A stretch of DNA of 64,000 bases from Deltaproteobacteria bacterium (GCA_016182975.1 JACPFJ010000026.1:91132-155131), one strand, 5' to 3'; positions 51,672 through 61,599 are shown, counted from the stretch's first letter. The notes: generated by a model not told the origin, from the sequence alone. Numbers and translations are program-made.

Positions 51672-52652
51672 TCATGCCCCGCCCAGCTTTTCCAGGGCAT
51701 CCCTGACCAGCACGCCGACCAGCTCTTTGCGGTAGCTCGCCGACACCTCCATATGAGAGACTGTTCTGGTCTGTTTCCGTGCCATCTCAACCAGCAGGTC
51801 GATCAACGCGGGTGTTAAGCCCGCTTCTGACGGGTAGTCCGGTGGGGGGGCGACAACCAGTGGTGAGGAGCCCACACCGGTGATGGCGATGCGCAACCGC
51901 GCAATCGCGGCCGTCGTCCCGCTCATGACCGCCGCCACCCCTGCAATGGGGAAGTCCAGGGCGCCGCGCTTGCGGTACTTGAGGTAGGTGCCGCGCTGTC
52001 CCGGCAGCGGAGCGGGAAGGATCACCTCTGCCAGCAGCTCGCCGGGTTGCAGATCGGTGTGACGCATGCCGTCGTCAACAAAGAATTCCTCGATCGGCAC
52101 GATGCGCTCCCCGCCTGGGTTCACCAGCCGTACCTTTGCACCCAACGCGAGGAGCGCGGCTGCGGTATCGCCGCAGTAAAGCGCATGGCAGCGCCTGCTC
52201 CCCTTGGCCATGTAACAGACTGAACCTCCGTTCTTGAAGCAGTCGGGCCGGGCCTGCCGCCACGAGCGCCCCTGCTGGAAGTACCAGCAGCGCGGCTCCA
52301 GGCAGATGTTGCCGCCGATGGTCCCCATGTTCTGCAACTGGGCCGCCCCCACCGCGAGGGCCGCTTCCGCGAGCATGGGGCAGCGCTCCAGCACCAGGTC
52401 GGAGCAGCGCACCTGGGTGAGGGTGGCCAGCGCACCCACGTGCAGGTTTTCGCCGACCAGGGCGATACTGCCGAGGCCTTCCACTTTCTTCAGGTTGATG
52501 AGGCATTGCGGCTGCGTCACGCCGTACTTCATGCGCACCACCAGGTCGGTGCCGCCGGCGATCAGCGCCGCCTTGTCCCCCTGCTCCTTCAGGAGCCTAC
52601 AGGCCTCGGAGAGGGTTCTCGGCTCGAAATGCTCGAACTTTTTCAATCTCAT
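51672..52652 (-). CDS. hcrB: 4-hydroxybenzoyl-CoA reductase beta subunit (FAD, extra [4Fe-4S])
   Basis: 326 residues. The FAD segments are ALIAGGTDLVVRMK and GTIGGNIC. A cysteine-rich loop follows with Cys at 117, 122, 138, 146, 155 and 160. This loop is the hallmark of HcrB/HbaD, where four of the Cys hold an additional [4Fe-4S] cluster and let the enzyme work in the reductive direction. The ATG overlaps the hcrA stop as ATGA. Together the three subunits reductively remove the para-hydroxyl of 4-hydroxybenzoyl-CoA to give benzoyl-CoA using ferredoxin. Confidence 0.88.
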   Translation of the reverse strand: MRLKKFEHFEPRTLSEACRLLKEQGDKAALIAGGTDLVVRMKYGVTQPQCLINLKKVEGLGSIALVGENLHVGALATLTQVRCSDLVLERCPMLAEAALAVGAAQLQNMGTIGGNICLEPRCWYFQQGRSWRQARPDCFKNGGSVCYMAKGSRRCHALYCGDTAAALLALGAKVRLVNPGGERIVPIEEFFVDDGMRHTDLQPGELLAEVILPAPLPGQRGTYLKYRKRGALDFPIAGVAAVMSGTTAAIARLRIAITGVGSSPLVVAPPPDYPSEAGLTPALIDLLVEMARKQTRTVSHMEVSASYRKELVGVLVRDALEKLGGA

Positions 52653-54982
52653 GACTGTCCCTCCGCGGTTGCCTTGGCCTGCGCCTTCTTATCCCTCAGG
52701 GCCTTGAGCACCTTTTCGGGGGTGACGGGGAGATCGGTAATCCAGACCCCGATGGCATTGTGAATGGCGTTGACGATCGCCGGAATGGTGGAGACCTGGG
52801 TCCCCTCCCCCGACTCCTTGGCGCCGAAAGCCCCCACCGGATCGATGGTCTCGATGGAAAGGGAGACCATCTCCCGGGGGAGGTCGTAGACGGTGGGGAG
52901 ACCGTAGGCGGTCAGGTTCGGGGTCAGGTTCTGGCCATTTTCCTCGACACAATGTTCGTAAATGGTATGGCCGACCCCTCCGGCGATGGAACCTTCGTGC
53001 TGCCCCTCGACGGCAAGCGGATTCAAGGCGAATCCGAGGTCGTGCGCCACCACCATGCGCGGTACCGTCACCCTGCCGGTCCGGGTATCCACCTCGACCC
53101 AGGCGGCCTGGGTGCCGAAGCTGTAGGCCCCGCTTGCGTCCCCCTCCCCGGTCTCGAAGTTCATGGGGGGGACGGTCTGCCCCCAGCTCCCCTGGCCGAT
53201 GATCGAGGTGCCCGAACCCCAGGCAACGGTCTGACGGGTGAGGTCGCGAAAGCGGAGCGCCTTGTCCGGCGCCCCCCTGACGAACACCTTGCAGTCTCGG
53301 AACTCGATTGCCTCGGGCGCCGCCTTCAGCAGTTCCGCCGCCACCGGCAGGAGCTGTTGCCGCGCGTCCCGCGCCGCGATCAGCACCGCGTTCCCCGCGG
53401 TGGAGCTCACCCGGCTCCCGAAGCTCCCCGGATCGACCGGGGTGACGGTGCTGTCGGTCTGGGGGACAAAGACATCCTCCAGCCGTATGCCGAGGACCTC
53501 GGCCACGATCATGGCGAGTACGGTTTCGGAACCCTGGCCGGAATCGGTCGATCCTGTCAGGAGCGACGCCGTGCCGTCCTCGTGGACCTTGATCACCGCC
53601 GTGCAGCAGTTGTGGCCGGTCAGACGGGCGCCGGACTGGAACGAATTGCAGGCGATCCCCACCCCCGTTGCGATGCGGCCGAGCGGCTCATTCTCCTTCT
53701 CCCGCCAGGGGCGGTAGTGGGTATCCCACTCCGCGGCCCGTACCGCCCCGGTGATCGTCTCCTGCAGGCCGCAACTGTGTATGTTCATCCCGCTGGCGGT
53801 CCTGTAGCCCGTATAGACCGCGTTTTTCTGCCTGATCCGTACCGGGTCGAGGCCTAGGTCATGGGCGATCATCTCCAGTTGCACGTCCGCCGCGTAGCGG
53901 ATCTGCTGGATGCCGTTACCCCGCTGGGCAACCGAGATGGGGCGGTTGGTGTAGGCGCGAAATGCCTCGTATCGCACATTGGGCACGACGTAGGGGAGAT
54001 TCAGGAAATAAAAGGCATTGGCGATGGTGCTCGGCCCCACCCCGGTGCCGGCCCCGCCGTCGGCGATGATGCGGCAGTCGTGGGCCAGGATGGTGCCGTC
54101 CTTCCTGACCCCGGTCTTCAGCCGGACGATCATCGGGTGCCTACGCCGGTGAGAGGAGAGCACCTCTTCCATGGTGAGCACGATCTTCACCGGGCGGCCC
54201 GACTTCTTGGAGAGCATCACCGCGCAGAAGTCGACCGGATACCCCCCGTTCTTGCCGCCAAAGCCGCCGCCGATGTACGGCTGGATGAGCCTGACGTTGC
54301 TGAGCGGCACGTTGAAGCAGTTGGAGAGGTTGCGGTAGAGGAAGTAGGGGCTCTGCTTGGAGGCCCAGATGGTGATCCGGTTGGGGGCCTCCCAGTGGGC
54401 CAGCGCGGCGTTCGGCTCCAGAAAGCCGTGCAGGACCGACTGGCTGTAGAACCTGTCCTCACGGACGTAGTCCGCCTGCCGGAAGGCCTCGTCCACGTCG
54501 CCGAAGCCGGTTTTCATATGGACGCTGATATTGCCCGGCTTGTCATCGTGGAGTTGCGGCGCCCCCTCCAGCAGGGCCTCCTCGGGATCGGTAACGGCAG
54601 GCAGGACCTCGTAATCGACCCGGATCAGCTCCAGGGCCTCCAGGGCGGTATCCTCGTCCACGGCCGCCACTGCCGCCACCTCTTCCCCGAGGTAGCGCAC
54701 CTTGCCCCGGGCCAGGGGATACTCGTCGCGCGTGTCGGCCCGCAGGCCGTAGCGGTAGTCGCCGAAATCCTCTCCCACGATGACCGCGCGAACCCCCGGA
54801 AGCTGCTCCGCCCGCGTGGTATCGATGCGCAGAATCCGCGCGTGGGGATGGGGGCTGCGCAATATTTTGCCGTGAAGCATCCCGGGGAGCGACAGGTCGT
54901 CGGTAAAACGGGCGCTCCCCGCCGCCTTGACAGGTCCGTCTACTCTGGGCAATCGCTTGCCGAGCACTGCATAATCTGACAT
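52649..54982 (-). CDS. hcrA: 4-hydroxybenzoyl-CoA reductase alpha subunit (molybdopterin)
   Basis: 777 residues from the ATG of MSDYAVLGKR after AAAGGAGTAGGT; the ORF-track start 53 codons upstream overlaps hcrC. Motifs are GGGFGGKNGGYPVDFCA, AQRGNGIQQIRYAAD, GSTDSGQGSETVLAM and catalytic Glu in GAKESGEGT. It holds the molybdopterin-cytosine cofactor, so MocA and perhaps YqeC would serve it. The assignment rests mainly on the HcrB loop next door; alone it would be a generic xanthine-dehydrogenase-type subunit. Confidence 0.88.
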   Translation of the reverse strand: MSDYAVLGKRLPRVDGPVKAAGSARFTDDLSLPGMLHGKILRSPHPHARILRIDTTRAEQLPGVRAVIVGEDFGDYRYGLRADTRDEYPLARGKVRYLGEEVAAVAAVDEDTALEALELIRVDYEVLPAVTDPEEALLEGAPQLHDDKPGNISVHMKTGFGDVDEAFRQADYVREDRFYSQSVLHGFLEPNAALAHWEAPNRITIWASKQSPYFLYRNLSNCFNVPLSNVRLIQPYIGGGFGGKNGGYPVDFCAVMLSKKSGRPVKIVLTMEEVLSSHRRRHPMIVRLKTGVRKDGTILAHDCRIIADGGAGTGVGPSTIANAFYFLNLPYVVPNVRYEAFRAYTNRPISVAQRGNGIQQIRYAADVQLEMIAHDLGLDPVRIRQKNAVYTGYRTASGMNIHSCGLQETITGAVRAAEWDTHYRPWREKENEPLGRIATGVGIACNSFQSGARLTGHNCCTAVIKVHEDGTASLLTGSTDSGQGSETVLAMIVAEVLGIRLEDVFVPQTDSTVTPVDPGSFGSRVSSTAGNAVLIAARDARQQLLPVAAELLKAAPEAIEFRDCKVFVRGAPDKALRFRDLTRQTVAWGSGTSIIGQGSWGQTVPPMNFETGEGDASGAYSFGTQAAWVEVDTRTGRVTVPRMVVAHDLGFALNPLAVEGQHEGSIAGGVGHTIYEHCVEENGQNLTPNLTAYGLPTVYDLPREMVSLSIETIDPVGAFGAKESGEGTQVSTIPAIVNAIHNAIGVWITDLPVTPEKVLKALRDKKAQAKATAEGQS

Positions 54983-55016
54983 ACCTACTCCTTTTGTATG
55001 GAAATTGGCGTTGTTC

Positions 55017-55487
55017 TCAGGCCAGCCTTGTCGCGGCGTCCTCGATCGCCTCCACGATCTTGGCGTAGCCGGTGCAGCGGCAGAGGTTCCCGGCGATGGC
55101 CCGGCGCACCTCATCCGGGTCGGGATGCGGGTTCTCGTCAAGGAGCGCCTTGGCCGACATAACCATCCCGGGGGTGCAGAAGCCGCACTGCACCGCGCCG
55201 CAATCGACGAAGCTCCGCTGGAGGGGATCGGGACGATCGCCGTCCCCCAGCGCCTCGATGGTGATGATCTCCCGCCCCTGTACCTCCACCGCCAGTGTCA
55301 GGCAGGACAGGACCGCCTTGCCATCGATGATGACCGTGCAGGCGCCGCAGTCTCCGACGCGGCAGGCCCTTTTCGTGCCGGTGAAACCCAGCTCCTCCCT
55401 CAGCACCTCCAACAGGGTCCGGTGCGGCTGCTCCATCACGGTGTGGAGCGTACCGTTTACCTTCAACTGCATCTGTTGCATCGCCAT
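55017..55487 (-). CDS. hcrC: 4-hydroxybenzoyl-CoA reductase gamma subunit ([2Fe-2S])
   Basis: 156 residues. Two [2Fe-2S] motifs: CRVGDCGACTVIIDG with a following LSC, and QCGFCTPGM plus NLCRCTGY. RBS AAAGGAGAGCTAA-ATG. First gene of the long hcrC-hcrA-hcrB-dehydrogenase-transferase-dctP4 operon, ~40 bp downstream of a sigma-54 promoter. Confidence 0.9.
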   Translation of the reverse strand: MAMQQMQLKVNGTLHTVMEQPHRTLLEVLREELGFTGTKRACRVGDCGACTVIIDGKAVLSCLTLAVEVQGREIITIEALGDGDRPDPLQRSFVDCGAVQCGFCTPGMVMSAKALLDENPHPDPDEVRRAIAGNLCRCTGYAKIVEAIEDAATRLA

Positions 55488-55526
55488 TTAGCTCTCCTTT
55501 GCCCTTCGATATCTGATCGTGCTGTT

Positions 55527-55542
55527 TGCGGGAACCATGCCA
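55527..55542 (-). promoter_or_regulatory. Sigma-54 (-24/-12) promoter for the hcr operon
   Basis: The minus strand reads TGGCATGGTTCCCGCA, with GG-N10-GC spacing and TTGGCATG matching the -24 box; the -12 box is CCGCA rather than TTGCA. It is ~40 bp before hcrC and opposite the R3 gene. Confidence 0.75.
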
Positions 55543-55594
55543 AATATATTATCTTGATATTCTAACGCATTAGCGAGACATTATAAAAATAACC

Positions 55595-55658
55595 GTCAAA
55601 TACGACGTTATGGATTGTCACATTTGGCGGTATCGGTTATTATCGCTAAATACGGTGA
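55595..55658. promoter_or_regulatory. Candidate R3 activator sites (GTCAAATACGAC type)
   Basis: GTCAAATACGAC at 55595, the reverse-oriented GTCACATTTGGCG near 55617, and GCTAAATACGGTGA at 55646. They lie 50-130 bp upstream of the sigma-54 promoter and also before the R3 start. CTAAATACGG recurs upstream of the broken R3 copy at 62554. Confidence 0.5.
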
Positions 55659-55707
55659 TTTTTTGCAGGCGCTGTAGCGAGAATTCAGGCTCCGGGTGAG
55701 GTGGGCA

Positions 55708-57240
<1,533 letters not shown>

Positions 57241-57611
57241 ATTACAAATGGAACACCGATCAAATCTGATTGAGCGGATTAAACGGATATGCAGCGCCTG
57301 TTTGGCCAGTTCCAGAGGCAATAAGGCAGAGCCTGAGACCCCGCTGAAAGCTGCTTGGACCAGCTTTCGAGCGTGCGGGTGAGATACATGGAAGGCCGTT
57401 ATCGTCTAAATTGCATAGCAATTGCGATTGGACGACAGGCGGTTGTTGTGTCAAAGGTTTTATAGGGATAGATGAGACGAGGGGGAGTCACTGAAACAGG
57501 TATGGCCTTCAATAAATACATAGATAAGAACGACGCTACCCTTTAGGGGTTGCGCGAGAATGTGATTGAGGCGGCGGAGAGGATAAAGAAGAATTTGAAG
57601 TAGATTTAGAA
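57241..57611. other. Intergenic stretch with possible gene debris
   Basis: After the R3 stop no intact gene is seen. A short plus-strand piece near 57500 reads MAFNKYIDKNDATL and then stops; in a continuing frame it reads ENVIEAAERIKKNLK just before the terminator. This may be the tail of a lost gene. Nothing else was recognised. Confidence 0.4.
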
Positions 57612-57640
57612 AGGGCGCTGATTGCAGCGCCCTTTTTTTT
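57612..57640 (+). terminator. Strong rho-independent terminator
   Basis: AGGGCGCTG / CAGCGCCCT, a 9-bp stem with a 4-base loop ATTG, followed by eight T. It ends plus-strand transcription from R3 or from the lost gene before it and insulates the MNT gene. Confidence 0.92.
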
Positions 57641-57669
57641 ATGGTATGACGATTACAGGAGATTATTGT

Positions 57670-57996
57670 ATGGGTGTCGTAGCGTTAACGGATATACAAA
57701 ATTTTGTGGCTGATATGGCTCGTGAATTTTTGCCTGAAAAGGTGATCCTGTTCGGGTCATATGCTCGTGGCTGCGCTGGGACTGAGTCGGATGTTGACCT
57801 GCTGGTGGTTATGCCCGAGGATGTTTCGGGTGCAAGAGTGGCTGCCGACATCATCACGCGCCTGAAACCGACCCTGCCGGTTGAGCTTGTTGTCCGCTCA
57901 TCCCGCCAGATCGAGGAACGGCTGGCTCTGAATGATTTCTTTTTGCGCGAAATCATGATCACGGGAAAAGAACTGTATGCAGCCCCTCACCACTGA
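57670..57996 (+). CDS. MNT-type nucleotidyltransferase (HEPN/MNT antitoxin-like)
   Basis: 108 residues from ATG 57670 after AGGAG; earlier in-frame starts overlap the terminator T-run and lack an RBS. The minimal nucleotidyltransferase motif is VILFGSYARGCAGTESDVDL (GSx10DxD), with a third acidic region in VELVVRS. Such proteins pair with a HEPN protein as type VII toxin-antitoxin systems, where MNT adenylylates the HEPN toxin. The expected HEPN gene begins 20 bp before this stop but is broken. Confidence 0.86.
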   Translation: MGVVALTDIQNFVADMAREFLPEKVILFGSYARGCAGTESDVDLLVVMPEDVSGARVAADIITRLKPTLPVELVVRSSRQIEERLALNDFFLREIMITGKELYAAPHH

Positions 57997-58039
57997 GTGG
58001 ATCAATAAGGCAGAAGGTGATTTGGTAACAGCCGCCTTT
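57977..58039 (+). pseudogene. Truncated HEPN-domain gene
   Basis: It begins ATGCAGCCCCTC, overlapping the MNT end. It encodes TEWINKAEGDLVTA, the typical HEPN opening (W-x-x-K-A-x-x-D-L), but after about 20 codons the similarity ends and the frame runs into sequence that codes on the other strand. The toxin is thus lost, leaving a solitary MNT. Confidence 0.65.
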
Positions 58040-58064
58040 CCTGTCTACCACCAAGCTATAACGC

Positions 58065-58230
58065 TTATTTCTCCAACAACTTCCTCGCAAGACCATGCAG
58101 TTCCGCGTTTGCCAGCGCAACCACCTTTTTCTTTACCGAACGGGAATAATACTCCTGTTCCGTCTTTGTCAGGGGCAACCCTTCCAGCCTCTTCTTAGGG
58201 ATTCGGAACCTACCAATGCACCGTTTTACA
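58065..58230 (-). pseudogene. C-terminal gene fragment, family not recognised
   Basis: On the minus strand a frame ends PKKRLEGLPLTKTEQEYYSR...ALANAELHGLARKLLEK and stops at 58065. It has convincing protein composition but no start; a stop lies just upstream near 58230. It looks like the C-terminal ~50 residues of a larger regulator or nucleotidyltransferase. It abuts the broken HEPN gene, so a deletion probably joined the two. Confidence 0.45.
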
Positions 58231-58331
58231 TCTCATCCTCAGGCCATCTTTGCCGTCCCTTCAATCTCAAAATCCTCAGCGTAGCCCTGCTACGCCTGCG
58301 GTTCTGCTCAATCAGGGGCGACAAATCTGAC

Positions 58332-58676
58332 CTAAGCCTGAGCGTAAAATTTGGTACATCGGTAAATTCCGAGTCCCTTAAACAACTCCTTCTGCTTCGG
58401 CGAAAACATCTGCGACATGGCAAAGGCAAGGGAGTACTCCTCGTACTTTTCCTTGCGCTGCCTGCTCTTGTCGGCATTTTGTTCAAAATAGAGTTCAAAT
58501 AACCCCTTCAGCCGTTCCGGATCGAGATCCACATCACCCCACGCGAGAGTCCGGTTGTGGGCAAGGTCATTGCGCCACAGCTTTACCCTGGCGGCGTCTT
58601 CATCGGTGAGCTGCTTCTTGTACCTGCTCGACCAGGAAAAACTCAGGTGATAGAAGGCGTACAGGGACAACGACAA
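58332..58676 (-). pseudogene. Unrecognised hypothetical protein or fragment
   Basis: A 114-residue minus-strand frame with natural-looking composition (VKLWRNDLAHNRTLAW, LKGLFELYFEQNADKSRQRK, AFAMSQMFSPKQKELFKGLG). No RBS is clear, and the opening reads as mid-protein. It is probably the C-terminal part of a disrupted accessory gene. I do not recognise the family. Nothing was recognised in 58677-58956. Confidence 0.4.
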
Positions 58677-58956
58677 CAGCAGGAGCCGATGGAAACGATT
58701 CTAGTCATCCTGGGCGGACAGATGCTACTCCTGCACATCGAGCACTTCCCCCACCACATCGTCAATTACACATATGCCTTGACCATGAGGTGATGGGAAA
58801 CAACACTTGTTTCGCAATGAACCACGGAGTACATTATCGCTTCGTTAATAAAAATGAAAATTGAAGCTGAAGGTCCAAAATAAATAATGGTATTTGATTT
58901 AACAGTTGTATTAAATACATCATTTGTATTGAAATTATCCTTGAAAGGGATATAGT

Positions 58957-59244
58957 ATGGTAGAAAACGAACCGCTGAAACCAAGTGAAGCAAAGAAGTT
59001 AATCCGTCACATCAAACACAACGGATTGATTCTGTTTTCTGATCCTCATGCAAGAGAACGCTTGCAGAAGCATAAAATGTCCACTGTGGATTGCATGAAC
59101 ATCCTTCGCGGCAGCATCGTAGATAACCCGGAATTCGAGAATGGGGAATGGAGATACCAGGTTCATACCGGAAAAATGGTAGTTATCGTTAGATTCGAGA
59201 ACGAAAATGAACTAATGATCGTAACAGCGTGGAGACTAAAATGA
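58957..59244 (+). CDS. DUF4258-like putative toxin
   Basis: 95 residues, AT-richer than the catabolic genes. The pattern ILFSDPHARERLQKHKMSTVDC...GEWRYQVHTGKMVVIVRFEN...LMIVTAWRLK fits small DUF4258/RelE-like proteins encoded with MqsA-type antitoxins. The start follows GAAAGGGATATAGT. The next gene overlaps its stop as ATGA, the usual toxin-antitoxin coupling. Function inferred from context. Confidence 0.7.
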   Translation: MVENEPLKPSEAKKLIRHIKHNGLILFSDPHARERLQKHKMSTVDCMNILRGSIVDNPEFENGEWRYQVHTGKMVVIVRFENENELMIVTAWRLK

Positions 59245-59735
59245 AATGTCCAATATGTGGGAGAGCGGAAGTAACCTGGAATGTTCGGAATTATCACTAT
59301 GACGCATGTGGTCTTGATAACGTCATCCTGGTCGGAATTACCGTAGGCACTTGTCCTGAGTGTAATTGCTTGGTGCCCAAAATACCTCAAATGGAAGCTC
59401 TGCACGACTGTATTGCTCATGCACTCGTAAAGAAAGAAGAGCGACTCACGCCAGCCGAAATTGTATTCTTGAGGAAGTCGTTAGGTTGGTCAGGGACCGA
59501 CTTCGCGGCGAATATGCAGTGTGACAAGTCCCAAATTTCAAAATGGGAAAATGGTAAAGCGAATATGGGTAAGCAAACTGAGTTGCTGTTCCGCGAGATT
59601 GTGGCCGGAAGAAAGAAAATAACCGACTACAAGAGGGTAGACGCCGCACGCAAAGAGGCAAATAAGGTTGTTACGCTGTTCGTAAGGATGGCAGATAATT
59701 ACTGGGCGGAGCCTGAGTGGAGAGAAGCGGCGTAA
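59241..59735 (+). CDS. MqsA-like antitoxin: zinc finger plus Xre-type HTH
   Basis: 164 residues from ATG 59241, which overlaps the toxin stop. An N-terminal CPICGRAEV and CPECNCLVP give two CxxC pairs (YgiT/MqsA zinc finger); a C-terminal HTH (~75-130) has LRKSLGWSGTDFAANMQCDKSQISKWENGK. It should neutralise the upstream toxin and repress the pair. Low GC relative to its neighbours suggests transfer. 59736-59953 holds no recognised feature. Confidence 0.82.
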   Translation: MKCPICGRAEVTWNVRNYHYDACGLDNVILVGITVGTCPECNCLVPKIPQMEALHDCIAHALVKKEERLTPAEIVFLRKSLGWSGTDFAANMQCDKSQISKWENGKANMGKQTELLFREIVAGRKKITDYKRVDAARKEANKVVTLFVRMADNYWAEPEWREAA

Positions 59736-59953
59736 TGCCAGAAAAAGGAAGTTCCGCAGAAGTGCCGGGGACCCTAAATAATGAAAAAGATTTTCGTAGC
59801 GTCGTCGCTTAAGGCGCCTACTTTTGGTGCGTCGTCGCGTGATCCGGATTTCAGGTTTTGTTTCTGCTCTGTCAGGCTCTATCCGCGATCATCCTATTCA
59901 TCTGTGGTTACTACTAGATCGGACGCCTTTGTTCTTCCTTGATACCACGAGTT

Positions 59954-60493
59954 TCATGTCGCCCGCTTCAACAATGTCTTAATCCGTTCGAATTCCTCCG
60001 CCATGCCTTCGTGGCGTGACCACCTCTCAACCTCCCCCATATCAACCTCGGCATCCGTTGCCACCATAATCGCCTGATCCAAACTCTGCCGATCTTTCCA
60101 GTGATAATAGTTGGCCAACCGATCCTTGACGCAATCAGTCGCGGAGAGCAGGCGCAGTGAGCCGGTGGCAAACTCCAGTTGTGCAATGTTGCCGACCGGT
60201 TCGTCGCCGATGGCCAACGGTCCGGACGGGAATTCCACGAAAAAGCGGGTGTCGGTATGGGTGAAGTAGCGATCCTTTTCCTGAAAGCCGATTTTCCGCA
60301 AACAGGCGGCAATCTTCTTCCGTGTTGATCGTCCCTCTTCGATAAAATCCAGGTCATAGGAGAGGTAGCGATTGTCGGTGTAGATCGAGACACAGCTGCC
60401 GCCGGTCAGCACAACGTTAATGCCGTTTTGCCGCAAATGTTCAGCCACATAGGCGGCGATTTCACCGACAGACATTTCACCGAGTGGTTTCAT
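59954..60493 (-). CDS. Nucleotidyltransferase-fold protein of an AbiE-like pair
   Basis: 179 residues. LTGGSCVSIYTDNRYLSYDLDFI carries the GGS and DxD-type acidic residues of minimal nucleotidyltransferases; SATDCVKDRLANYYHWKDRQSL resembles the later family signature of AbiEii/DUF6036-like proteins. It is coupled (ATGA) to the upstream winged-helix gene. It may be a toxin-antitoxin or phage-defence pair of AbiE logic, but the regulator is smaller than AbiEi. Confidence 0.72.
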   Translation of the reverse strand: MKPLGEMSVGEIAAYVAEHLRQNGINVVLTGGSCVSIYTDNRYLSYDLDFIEEGRSTRKKIAACLRKIGFQEKDRYFTHTDTRFFVEFPSGPLAIGDEPVGNIAQLEFATGSLRLLSATDCVKDRLANYYHWKDRQSLDQAIMVATDAEVDMGEVERWSRHEGMAEEFERIKTLLKRAT

Positions 60494-60828
60494 AACGGTT
60501 TCCTTTTACGTCGCGGCCTGCGCCTGCTTTCCAGCAGCCTGGCCCGGATATCCTCGGGGTAAAAGGTCATGGTCTTGTCGAGCAGGGACTTAAGCTCGTT
60601 CACGAACGGATAGCGGGGATTGAAGCCGTAGAGACGGGTGCGACCGGCGAGACGACTGAACAGGACCCCGCCGTTTTCCAGTTTTTCCAGCTGTTTCAGG
60701 ATCGGGGCTGGCGACGTCTCGAAAAAATCCGAAATTTCCCGCAAGTAGCCCTCTTCGCGAGCCGCGAGAAAAATCAACACCCGTTCGCAATTGGTTGATC
60801 CCAGCAAAGGTTCAAGCATGACAGGCAC
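60490..60828 (-). CDS. Winged-helix regulator paired with nucleotidyltransferase
   Basis: 112 residues. An N-terminal winged helix (TNCERVLIFLAAREEGYLREI, SPAPILKQLEKLENGGVLF, with a wing LAGRTRLYGFNPRYPF) and a basic tail RRRPRRKRKPL. This arrangement is common for the regulator of small nucleotidyltransferase operons. It starts after AAGGTGCCTGTC, and the stop overlaps the partner ATG. It probably autoregulates the pair. Confidence 0.75.
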   Translation of the reverse strand: MPVMLEPLLGSTNCERVLIFLAAREEGYLREISDFFETSPAPILKQLEKLENGGVLFSRLAGRTRLYGFNPRYPFVNELKSLLDKTMTFYPEDIRARLLESRRRPRRKRKPL

Positions 60829-60933
60829 CTTGTTGATCTTAAATATAGATCATATGATCTTTTTATGAGATCAAAATATCTTAAATCTATTTTCATTGCA
60901 AGCGGTTTCACGCTGTCACCGATTTCCTCTACT

Positions 60934-60940
60934 GTTAGAT
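60934..60940 (+). other. Possible left cassette boundary GTTAGAT
   Basis: GTTAGAT matches the 7-bp integron core GTTRRRY and lies upstream of the two genes that end in the attC-like site at 62289. A 7-bp match is weak alone. The rest of 60829-61052 shows no gene. Confidence 0.3.
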
Positions 60941-61052
60941 ACCTGCATGGCATATACTATTTATAAACAAGCATCTGGTATTAGATGCATCGAGCTGACC
61001 GCTCAATAACGACATTATGTCGCTGGGCGGCTCATCACGAAGGAGAATTGAC

Positions 61053-61538
61053 ATGATGAAGCAAGCAAAGAACACGATATGTCTTTGGTACGACCGCGAC
61101 GCCGAGGATGCGGCGCGATTTTACGCCAAGACCTTTCCTGATTCATACGTCGGCGCGGTGCACCTCGCACCGGGGGACTATCCGTCCGGAAAGAAAGGGG
61201 ATGTGTTGACGGTAGAGTTTACCGTGATGGGAATTCCCTGTCTCGGACTCAATGGCGGACCCGAGGTCAAGCATAACTGGGCATTCTCGTTTCAGGTCGC
61301 AACCGTTGACCAGGCCGAAACGGATCGTTACTGGAACGCCATCGTCGGCAACGGCGGCGAAGAGAATGCCTGCGGCTGGTGCCAGGACAAATGGGGCCTG
61401 TCCTGGCAGATTACGCCGATCGCTCTGACCAAAGCGATAACCGATCCCGATCCCGCTGCCGCCAAGCGCGCGTTCGATGCGATGATGCAGATGAAAAAGA
61501 TCGACATCGCTGCAATCGAAGCGGCGCGCCGCGGTTGA
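61053..61538 (+). CDS. VOC/PhnB-like (3-demethylubiquinone methyltransferase-fold) protein
   Basis: 161 residues from ATG 61053 after AAGGAGAATTG. It has the PF06983-type pattern CLWYDRDAEDAARFYAKTFP, VEFTVMGIPCLGLNGGP and a C-terminal WGLSWQITPIAL. Despite the old family name, these are glyoxalase-fold proteins of unknown activity. Common as a cassette or accessory gene. Followed 61 bp later by the DHFR-like gene, in the same direction. Confidence 0.85.
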   Translation: MMKQAKNTICLWYDRDAEDAARFYAKTFPDSYVGAVHLAPGDYPSGKKGDVLTVEFTVMGIPCLGLNGGPEVKHNWAFSFQVATVDQAETDRYWNAIVGNGGEENACGWCQDKWGLSWQITPIALTKAITDPDPAAAKRAFDAMMQMKKIDIAAIEAARRG

Positions 61539-61599
61539 AGGTGCAATCTTCGAAGCGTGTATGACCAAGACGCCTCTTAAGAACTACAGGAGTGTTCCC

